Source of the DNA: JARLFX01 sp036404255
Lineage (GTDB): Bacteria > Acidobacteriota > Terriglobia > Terriglobales > Acidobacteriaceae
Length of the DNA: 12,076 nt
Assembly: GCA_036404255.1 (NCBI GenBank)
Contig: DASWOP010000218.1
Location: 1 to 12,076 of the forward strand
Direction of reading: 5' to 3'
Made by a program: the position numbers and the translations under genes. Positions 5,117 through 10,336 of the stretch are shown here, piece after piece. Numbering within the stretch: the first letter of the stretch is position 1; each line of letters starts with the position of its first letter. Below the pieces are notes generated by a model that saw only the letters and a program-made list of their open reading frames with translations, ran no database searches and was not told where the DNA came from.

Positions 5117-6517
5117 CTATTTACCGAGTGGGACCTGCGGTTCGGTCATGCGGACGGGGTCCAATATCTCAGCGATCTGCTCTTCCGAGAGCAGATTTTT
5201 TTTGCGCGCGATCGCGATGATGGTTTCTCCGGTGGCGATGGATTCCTTCACGATTTCGGCGGCTTTGGCGTAGCCGATGTGGGGATTGAGTGCGGTGGCT
5301 AGGGAGACGGTGGATTGCGCGTACTGTTCGCAGCGGGCGCGGTTGGCGGTGATGCCGCGGATGCAGCGCTCGTCGAGCTGGTGCAGCGTGGTGGTGAGGA
5401 TGGCGATGGATTGCAGGACGTTGTAGGCCATGGCGGGCATCATCACGTTGAGCTCGAGCTGGCCGGCCTGCACGGCGAGGGCGACGGCTGCATCGTTGCC
5501 GATGACCTGAAAGGCGACCATGGCGGCGAGCTCGGGCAGGACGGGGTTGATCTTGCCGGGCATAATGCTGGAGCCGGGCTGGAGCGCGGGGAGCTGAAGC
5601 TCGGCGAAGCCGGTGTTGGGGCCGGAGGAGAGCAGGCGCAGGTCGTTAGCGATGCGGATAATTTCGAGCGCTAGGCCGCGCAGGGCGCCGGAGACGTGGG
5701 CCATGGGTGCGCAGGATTGCATGGCGTAGCGCATGTCTGCGGCGGGGGTGAGGGGCTCACCGGAGATGTGGGCGAGGTTGGCGATGGCGCGGGTGCGGTA
5801 GTCGGGGTGGGTGTTGATGCCGGTGCCGACGGCGGAGCCTCCGAGGCCGAGTTCGCGGAGAGAATCGGCGGCGGTGGCAATGGCTTCGCGGGATTTGGTG
5901 ATGGCGATGGCGTAGGCGGCGAACTCCTGCCCGAGGCGCATGGGGACGGCATCCTGCATGTGGGTGCGGCCGGATTTCATGATGCCGTGAAACTCGGTGC
6001 CTTTCGCGGCGAAGGCTGCGGCGAGGGAGTCGAGCACGGGGTAGAGCTCGCGCAGGGCGAGCAGCGTGGCGAGGCGCATGGCCGTGGGGAAGACGTCGTT
6101 GGTGGACTGGCCGTAGTTGACGTGATCGTTGGGATGGACTTTTTCGTAGGTGCCGAGGGGAGCGCTGAGGAGTTGGTTGGCGCGGTTGGCGATGACTTCG
6201 TTGGCGTTCATGTGGAAGCTGACGCCGGCGCCGGCCTGGAAGACATCAACGGGGAATTGATCGTGGAAGAGGCCGGAGGCGACTTCGCGGGCAGCTTCGA
6301 TGATGGCGTCAGCGAGGTCGATGGGGATGAGGGAGAGGGAGCGATTGGCTCCGGCGGCGGCCATTTTGACCATGGCGATGGAGCAGATGAGCGCAGGGTG
6401 GGCGCGCAGGCCGCTGATGGGGAAGTTCTGGATGGCACGGACGGTTTGCGCGCCGTAGAGGGCGTCAGCGGGGACGGCGACGGGGCCGAGGGAGTCGGTT
6501 TCGGTGCGGGTGGGCAT
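5117..6517 (-). CDS. aspA: Aspartate ammonia-lyase (aspartase)
   Basis: 466-aa member of the fumarase/aspartase superfamily; catalyses L-aspartate to fumarate plus ammonia as a cytoplasmic tetramer. Aspartase rather than class II fumarase is indicated by GQSTNDVFPT (136-145, fumarases have SSND), GSSIMPGKINPVLPE (315-329, fumarases have NPTQCE) and AGQLELN (351-357). The C-terminus resembles Bacillus aspartase. Catalytic Ser316 lies in the flexible GSS loop, with GRTHMQDAVP at 183-192 and Lys322/Asn324 conserved. Odd point: in AGAGVSFHMN (95-104) the substrate-contacting Thr of known aspartases is Val99, and a usual Asn is His102. Start at 6517 has GGAGG 7 nt ahead. It follows the DUF3224 gene by 14 nt, so probably one transcript. 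A fumarase function is the alternative. Confidence 0.82.
   Translation of the reverse strand: MPTRTETDSLGPVAVPADALYGAQTVRAIQNFPISGLRAHPALICSIAMVKMAAAGANRSLSLIPIDLADAIIEAAREVASGLFHDQFPVDVFQAGAGVSFHMNANEVIANRANQLLSAPLGTYEKVHPNDHVNYGQSTNDVFPTAMRLATLLALRELYPVLDSLAAAFAAKGTEFHGIMKSGRTHMQDAVPMRLGQEFAAYAIAITKSREAIATAADSLRELGLGGSAVGTGINTHPDYRTRAIANLAHISGEPLTPAADMRYAMQSCAPMAHVSGALRGLALEIIRIANDLRLLSSGPNTGFAELQLPALQPGSSIMPGKINPVLPELAAMVAFQVIGNDAAVALAVQAGQLELNVMMPAMAYNVLQSIAILTTTLHQLDERCIRGITANRARCEQYAQSTVSLATALNPHIGYAKAAEIVKESIATGETIIAIARKKNLLSEEQIAEILDPVRMTEPQVPLGK
5175..5203 (+). terminator. Strong intrinsic terminator for the + strand, inside aspA
   Basis: Perfect 9-bp stem ATCTGCTCT/AGAGCAGAT (5175-5183 and 5188-5196) with a TCCG loop, followed by T through 5203 (eight T in all). 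It sits 63 nt after the LprI-like stop codon and so ends the + strand transcript. The same bases encode KKNLLSEEQI near the end of aspA on the other strand, where the run reads as A before the hairpin and does not terminate. Confidence 0.8.
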
Positions 6518-6531
6518 GGTGGTGCCTCCGG

Positions 6532-7050
6532 TTACTGCGGCAGACTGTAGTTCAGGGTATACGAATGCTTGCCGTCGGCGATGGCGATGGTGAGGGTGCC
6601 AGTAATTCCGGCGAGCTGGCCGGTGCCGGAGCCGGGGACGATGGTGACGGTCATCTGCGGGGCAGTACCGGGCTGCATGATGCCGGTGTGCATGAGGGCG
6701 AAGGTACCGGTGCGGCCCGCGAGGGTTCCGGTAACGCGCTCGATGGCGACGTAGCCGGCGTTGCCCTGCTTCGGGTCTCCGGCGGAGTACATCTCGCCGA
6801 TGCTAATGGCCTGAAGGTCGCCGTGGAAGGTTTTGTTGATGGAGTAGCTGCTGATGCTGGGGTCTGGCGCGTTGGCGGTGGGGAGAACTTTGACGTCGAA
6901 GGTTCCGATGGCTTGGGTCATGGGGAGGGCCTTTGGAGTGGTTTGGGCTGCGAGGGTGAGGGCGCAGAGAAGTGCGATGAGGGGGAGATAATGGACGCGG
7001 AGAGAACTGCGAGAATTCGAGAAGGTCCGTTTATAGGGTATGAATGTCAT
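6532..7050 (-). CDS. Secreted DUF3224-like avidin-fold protein
   Basis: 172-aa predicted exported protein. Residues about 17-36 (LRVHYLPLIALLCALTLAAQ) form a signal peptide after a basic N-terminus; no later start codon exists, so ATG 7050 is kept. The mature domain reads GTFDVKVLPTANAPD, then YSINKTFHGDLQAISIGEMY, GYVAIERVTGTLAGRTGTFAL, QMTVTIVPGSGTGQLAGITG and YTLNYSLP. This is the strand pattern of DUF3224, a small beta-barrel family found widely in bacteria whose role is unknown. No catalytic residues can be assigned. It is followed after 14 nt by aspA, so the two are probably co-transcribed. It is divergent from the small toxin-antitoxin-like unit at 7107, with only 56 nt between the starts. 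Confidence 0.72.
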   Translation of the reverse strand: MTFIPYKRTFSNSRSSLRVHYLPLIALLCALTLAAQTTPKALPMTQAIGTFDVKVLPTANAPDPSISSYSINKTFHGDLQAISIGEMYSAGDPKQGNAGYVAIERVTGTLAGRTGTFALMHTGIMQPGTAPQMTVTIVPGSGTGQLAGITGTLTIAIADGKHSYTLNYSLPQ

Positions 7051-7051
7051 T

Positions 7052-7080
7052 TTGTCAGGTCGTTTGAGATAGAATATGTA
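7052..7080 (+). promoter_or_regulatory. Candidate sigma-70-type promoter for the 7107 unit
   Basis: TTGTCA at 7052-7057 and TATGTA at 7075-7080 are separated by 17 nt, close to consensus. The start of the 48-aa gene is 27 nt further on. The region is AT-rich compared with its neighbours. It lies in the 56-nt gap shared with the divergent DUF3224 gene, so both units may be regulated together. A promoter inferred from sequence alone. Confidence 0.42.
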
Positions 7081-7106
7081 AAGAGTTGGTTCGAAAGGAG
7101 AGGCAC

Positions 7107-7253
7107 ATGAGCGATCAAGAACTGTCTGAGTTTTTGGAAGATGCGAATCGTCTGCGTGATGAGCACGCTACCTCTCCTGACAAAGCACTTGCCCTTTTGG
7201 TCGAAGAAGGAATTCTCGACAACCAAGGCAGGCTCACCGACTCTTACCAATAG
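7107..7253 (+). CDS. 48-aa small protein, candidate antitoxin
   Basis: Short gene with a strong ribosome-binding site, AAGGAG at 7095-7100, 6 nt before ATG. The peptide is acidic: MSDQELSEFLEDANRLRDEH (helical), then ATSPDKALALLVEEGILDNQ and GRLTDSYQ. The ending (helix, then GI-D-x-x-G-x-LT-x-x-Y) recalls short proteins commonly found just upstream of toxins or other accessory genes, as I remember it. It precedes the 194-aa gene by 11 nt and is co-oriented. A role as antitoxin is inferred from size, acidity and order. It could instead be an unrelated small regulator. Confidence 0.6.
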   Translation: MSDQELSEFLEDANRLRDEHATSPDKALALLVEEGILDNQGRLTDSYQ

Positions 7254-7264
7254 GTTGATGTCTC

Positions 7265-7849
7265 GTGCATCGACTCTCTTCTAGTTTTATCCTTGCCTAT
7301 CACGGTTGCAAGAAAACTGTAGCAGAGAAGTTGCTGGCAGGCGATCCCTTTACCCCAAGCGATAACGATTATGACTGGTTAGGCCCCGGAATATATTTCT
7401 GGGAAGCCAATCCAAAGCGTGCCCTGGAATGGGCAAAGGAAATGCGCAATAGAAAAAGGGATTTTGAGGGTGAACCGTGTGTAGTGGGCGCTGTAATCGA
7501 TATGGGCTATTGCCTGGATTTAATTAGTTCCAATGGAATAACTGCCGTCAAGGCAGCTCATAGGAACCTGGAAGAGTTTGTGCGGCAAACCAGTAGTCCC
7601 ATGCCTGAAAATACGGGCGGGGACGATCGACTTCAACGGCGGCTTGATTGTGCTGTGATTAAGCGGCTACATACCATCCGCGATAAAGCAGGGCGCGATC
7701 CATTCGACACCATTCGAGGCGTTTTCATTGAAGGCAATGAAATCTATCCGGGTGCCGGTTTCAGGGAAAAGACGCACATTCAAATTTGTGTGTGCAACCA
7801 AGAGGTAATCAAAGCAGTTTTTAGAGTGCCAGATAAGGATTTGTCATAA
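7265..7849 (+). CDS. 194-aa protein resembling ADP-ribosyltransferases, candidate toxin
   Basis: Starts at GTG 7265; an in-frame TGA at 7256-7258 excludes any earlier start, and the ribosome-binding site is weak. Visible blocks: ILAYHGCKKTVAEKLL (9-24), DYDWLGPGIYFWEANPKRAL (35-54), EWAKEM, VVGAVIDMGYCLDL (73-86), RRLDCAVIKRLH, PFDTIRGVFIEGNEIYPGAG (146-165), FREKTHIQICVCN (166-178). A His-Gly early, GxYF with Tyr44, and a late Glu (Glu168) before a beta strand fit the H-Y-E layout of PARP/diphtheria-toxin-like ADP-ribosyltransferases; this is inference. I recall a widespread family with the same blocks but no established role. Base composition is lower in GC than fumarase next door, suggesting transfer. 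The stop overlaps the fumarase start in TAATG. Confidence 0.62.
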   Translation: MHRLSSSFILAYHGCKKTVAEKLLAGDPFTPSDNDYDWLGPGIYFWEANPKRALEWAKEMRNRKRDFEGEPCVVGAVIDMGYCLDLISSNGITAVKAAHRNLEEFVRQTSSPMPENTGGDDRLQRRLDCAVIKRLHTIRDKAGRDPFDTIRGVFIEGNEIYPGAGFREKTHIQICVCNQEVIKAVFRVPDKDLS

Positions 7850-9375
7850 TGGCGACGATCAAACAAGATGATCTGATTCAATCGGTGGCGGATGCGCTGC
7901 AGTACATCAGCTATTACCATCCGGCGGACTACATACGGAATCTGGCGCGGGCTTATGAGCTGGAGCAGAGTGCGGCGGCGAAGGATGCGATGGCGCAGAT
8001 CCTGATCAATTCGCGCATGTGCGCGGAGGGACATAGGCCGATCTGCCAGGATACGGGGATTGTGAGCGTGTTCCTGAAGATTGGGATGGATGTGCGCTGG
8101 GACGCGGTGCTTACCGTGGAAGAGATGGTGAATGAGGGCGTGCGGCGGGCTTATAACGATCCGGATAATCCGCTGCGGGCGAGCGTGCTGGCGGACCCGG
8201 CGTTTGGGCGGAAGAATACGAAGGACAATACGCCGGCGGTGGTGAATATCCAACTGGTGAAGGGCGGCAATGTGGATGTGATCGTTGCGGCCAAGGGCGG
8301 CGGCAGCGAGGCGAAGAGCAAGTTTGTGATGCTGAATCCATCGGACTCGATTGTGGATTGGGTGCTGAAGACGGTGCCGACGATGGGCGCGGGATGGTGT
8401 CCGCCGGGAATGCTGGGGATTGGGATTGGCGGGACGGCGGAGAAGGCGATGCTGCTGGCGAAGGAAGCGCTGATGGAGCCGATCGACATGCAGGAGCTGA
8501 TCGCGCGCGGGCCGCAGACGAATCTTGAAAAGATGCGCGTGGAACTTTATACGCGGGTGAATGAGCTGGGCATCGGCGCGCAGGGGCTGGGCGGGCTGAC
8601 GACGGTGCTGGATGTGAAGATCCTGGATTATCCGACGCACGCGGCGAACCTGCCGGTGGCGATGATTCCGAACTGCGCGGCGACGCGGCATGCTCACTTT
8701 GTGTTGGATGGATCGGGCGCGGTGCAGCTTGATCCGCCTGCGTTGGGCGAGTGGCCGAAGCTGACGTATGACGTGAGTTCGGCGAGACGCGTGGACCTGA
8801 ATACGATCACGCGCGAGGATGTGCAGACGTGGAAGCCGGGCGAGGTGGTGCTGTTGAGCGGCAAGTTGCTGACCGGGCGCGATGCGGCGCACAAGCGCAT
8901 GACGGACATGCTGAATCGCGGCGAGAAGCTGCCGGTGGATTTCACAAACCGGTTTATCTACTACGTGGGGCCGGTGGATGCTGTCCGCGAGGAGGCTGTG
9001 GGGCCGGCGGGACCGACGACGGCGACGCGCATGGACAAGTTCACGCGGCAGATGCTGGAGCAGACGGGCTTGCTGGGGATGGTGGGCAAGAGCGAGCGCG
9101 GGGCGGAGGCGATTGAGGCTATTCGCGACAACAAGGCTGTATACCTGATGGCGGTGGGCGGCGCGGCTTACCTGGTTTCAAAGGCGATCAAGAGCGCGAA
9201 GGTGCTGGCATTTGCCGACCTGGGGATGGAAGCGATCTATGAGTTTGATGTGAAGGACATGCCGGTGACGGTGGCCGTGGATGCGCAGGGAACCAGTGTG
9301 CATACGACGGGGCCGGCGGTTTGGAAGAAGAAGATTGCGGATGGGCTGGCGGGTGTGGGGATACTGGGACAGTGA
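7849..9375 (+). CDS. fumA: Class I fumarate hydratase (4Fe-4S)
   Basis: 508-aa single-chain iron-sulfur fumarase; interconverts fumarate and malate in the TCA cycle. The N-terminal cluster-binding domain carries three cysteines in the expected places: RPICQDTG (Cys66), GAGWCPPGMLGIGIGG (Cys184) and MIPNCAATRHAHF (Cys276), with KGGGSE at 149-154. The C-terminal swivel domain contains LLTGRDAAHKR (341-350), RFIYYVGP, AVGPAGPTTATRMD and GMEAIYEFDVKDMPVTVAVD. Length and order match the class I fused form. The ATG at 7849 shares one base with the stop of the toxin-like gene, and AAGGAT at 7835-7840 inside that gene acts as ribosome-binding site. No promoter of its own is evident. Class I enzymes are oxygen-labile. 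Together with aspartase nearby it would carry aspartate carbon to malate. Confidence 0.95.
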   Translation: MATIKQDDLIQSVADALQYISYYHPADYIRNLARAYELEQSAAAKDAMAQILINSRMCAEGHRPICQDTGIVSVFLKIGMDVRWDAVLTVEEMVNEGVRRAYNDPDNPLRASVLADPAFGRKNTKDNTPAVVNIQLVKGGNVDVIVAAKGGGSEAKSKFVMLNPSDSIVDWVLKTVPTMGAGWCPPGMLGIGIGGTAEKAMLLAKEALMEPIDMQELIARGPQTNLEKMRVELYTRVNELGIGAQGLGGLTTVLDVKILDYPTHAANLPVAMIPNCAATRHAHFVLDGSGAVQLDPPALGEWPKLTYDVSSARRVDLNTITREDVQTWKPGEVVLLSGKLLTGRDAAHKRMTDMLNRGEKLPVDFTNRFIYYVGPVDAVREEAVGPAGPTTATRMDKFTRQMLEQTGLLGMVGKSERGAEAIEAIRDNKAVYLMAVGGAAYLVSKAIKSAKVLAFADLGMEAIYEFDVKDMPVTVAVDAQGTSVHTTGPAVWKKKIADGLAGVGILGQ

Positions 9376-9382
9376 ATTGTAG

Positions 9383-9403
9383 GGTTATCACTATATGATA
9401 ACC
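9383..9403. promoter_or_regulatory. Palindromic operator/promoter candidate for the TumE/TumA pair
   Basis: Perfect 8-bp inverted repeat GGTTATCA (9383-9390) and TGATAACC (9396-9403) around CTATA. The centre contains TATGAT (9394-9399), close to a -10 box. It begins 7 nt after the fumarase stop and ends 19 nt before the tumE start, so it is well placed for autoregulation by the HTH protein TumA. There is no T-run, so it is not a terminator. Confidence 0.5.
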
Positions 9404-9422
9404 TAATGAAAGTGGTGAACGA

Positions 9423-9782
9423 TTGCAAGACCACGGACTGAGTTATTTGCTGGAATTGGACGGGGTAGTACTGGTTATCAATGAAGCTGGTTACTGGGTG
9501 AAGTTTGACGTCAACGAAGTAGACGTTTCCACGCATAGGCCGCACGGAATTGTTTACACAATAACGCTGCATGCACCGGACAATGAACGTGTTCTGGGTT
9601 TTGATAACGCACATGCGGTTAAGAAATCTACGGGCCCCGGAAGCAAAGCCAGTTCTGCATATGACCATAGACACCGTTTGGAAGTAGTAAAAGTTTACGA
9701 ATATGTGGATGCCTTCACGCTGCTTAAAGATTTTTGGGCGGACGTTGAAAAGTTTCTGGAAGTAAAAGGAGAAAAGCCATGA
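9423..9782 (+). CDS. tumE: TumE-like toxin (DUF6516 family)
   Basis: 119-aa protein resembling the TumE toxin of the TumE/TumA type II system, assigned from pattern only: YLLELDGVVLVINEAGYWVK (8-27), a central HGIVYTITLHAPDNERVLGFDNAH (41-64), YDHRHR (80-85), and a C-terminal FTLLKDFWADVEKFLE helix. The FDNAH and DHRHR motifs with the terminal DF-x-x-DV helix are the family landmarks as I remember them. The start is TTG 9423; an in-frame TAA at 9399-9401 excludes anything further upstream, and no strong ribosome-binding site is present. It ends in an ATGA overlap with tumA. The toxin is listed before the antitoxin, as in the described system. GC is lower than in the flanking genes. Confidence 0.62.
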   Translation: MQDHGLSYLLELDGVVLVINEAGYWVKFDVNEVDVSTHRPHGIVYTITLHAPDNERVLGFDNAHAVKKSTGPGSKASSAYDHRHRLEVVKVYEYVDAFTLLKDFWADVEKFLEVKGEKP

Positions 9783-10141
9783 GGACATTGCGTGTTGGCA
9801 TTGCTTCCTACGAAAGCATGAAAGAACGGACTCTGGCGATTGCGCGGGGAGAGTTTAAACCTGGCGCGCGGGACCCCAAGGTGTGGTTCCCGTCGGTGGA
9901 TAGCATGGCGCGGGTTTTGTCGTCGAGCAACCGGGAGTTGTTGGCGGTGATCCGGGCGAAGTCGCCGCGGTCGCTTACGGAACTGGCGGTGGTGAGCGGT
10001 CGCGAGAAATCGAACCTGTCGCGAACGATCAAGACGATGCAACGGTACGGGTTGGTTGAGGTGCTGAAACAGGCTGATGGCAAGATTGCTCCGAAGGTTG
10101 CGTATGACAAGGTTGAGATGGTGATGGAGATTGGGGCCTGA
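9779..10141 (+). CDS. tumA: TumA-like winged-helix antitoxin
   Basis: 120-aa DNA-binding antitoxin partner of the toxin upstream. The start ATG at 9779 overlaps the toxin stop in ATGA, and AAAAGGAGA lies just ahead. Residues 63-95 (PRSLTELAVVSGREKSNLSR, then TIKTMQRYGLVEVLKQ) form a winged helix-turn-helix of the kind seen in MarR/HVO_A0114-type regulators. The N-terminal part (MRTLRVGIASYESMKERTLA) and the middle VWFPSVDSMARVLSSSNRE are shared with TumA proteins as I recall them. It should bind the palindrome at 9383-9403 and neutralise TumE. The final third is rich in GTTGAGG-type host codons, unlike tumE, so the two genes may have different histories or the antitoxin may be more adapted. 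Function is inferred from family and gene order. Confidence 0.66.
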   Translation: MRTLRVGIASYESMKERTLAIARGEFKPGARDPKVWFPSVDSMARVLSSSNRELLAVIRAKSPRSLTELAVVSGREKSNLSRTIKTMQRYGLVEVLKQADGKIAPKVAYDKVEMVMEIGA

Positions 10142-10154
10142 GAGTGCGAGTGCG

Positions 10155-10212
10155 GTCGTCGCTCCGCGACGATATCCCACTCATCGCAAAAGCGCGATGA
10201 ATGGGGCACCCG
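10155..10212. repeat. Double-hairpin intergenic repeat, copy 2
   Basis: First stem TCGTCGC/GCGACGA (10156-10162, 10166-10172; loop TCC). Second stem TCATCGC/GCGATGA (10181-10187, 10194-10200). These are followed by ATGGGGCACCC at 10201-10211. It matches the copy at 2919-2982 in the first stem and the end box, while the second stem has changed sequence but still pairs. Confidence 0.75.
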
Positions 10213-10281
10213 CCTGCGGCCGGCTCGTGTGCGGCGTGGGCGCGGAATGGTATTGACGGCACGGGTGACGCGGAGAGTTTC

Positions 10282-10311
10282 TGGATTCTTCTACTGCGCC
10301 TCAAAATGACA
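10282..10311 (+). repeat. CHSERSEE-type repeat, degenerate copy
   Basis: Reads GATTCTTCTACTGCGCC, then TCAAAATGACA, i.e. the same order of boxes as the copies at 2790 and 11409 with several changes and a one-base indel. Ends 25 nt before the argS start. Confidence 0.6.
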
Positions 10312-10336
10312 CTTTGAACGATAGATTGGTGGGTTT

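Larger units (their letters stand above)
10142..10336. other. Intergenic region upstream of argS
   Basis: 195 nt without a gene. Contains the second double-hairpin repeat (10155-10212) and a degenerate CHSERSEE-type repeat (10282-10311). TTGACG at 10253-10258 resembles a -35 box, but no fitting -10 box follows, so I do not call an argS promoter. Confidence 0.6.

Noticed and set aside
5117..6517. Class II fumarase (FumC) for the 466-aa lyase
   Set aside because: STND, NPVLPE and AGQLELN are aspartase-type signatures, where fumarase has SSND, NPTQCE and SGNFELN.
5696..6550. 284-aa + strand frame opposite aspA
   Set aside because: Low-complexity Gly/Asp/Val string; it is the antisense shadow of a GC-rich gene with clear aspartase motifs on the - strand.
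7047..7250. 67-aa - strand frame opposite the small protein at 7107
   Set aside because: No ribosome-binding site, whereas the + strand frame has AAGGAG at ideal spacing.
7780..8892. 370-aa - strand frame opposite fumarase
   Set aside because: His/Arg-rich antisense shadow; the + strand encodes a complete class I fumarase with all three cluster cysteines.
9406..9441. 11-codon frame starting at ATG 9406 ahead of tumE
   Set aside because: Too short and without a clear ribosome-binding site; it overlaps the tumE start out of frame and may be chance.
10253..10281. argS promoter starting with TTGACG
   Set aside because: No reasonable -10 box at 16-18 nt spacing.
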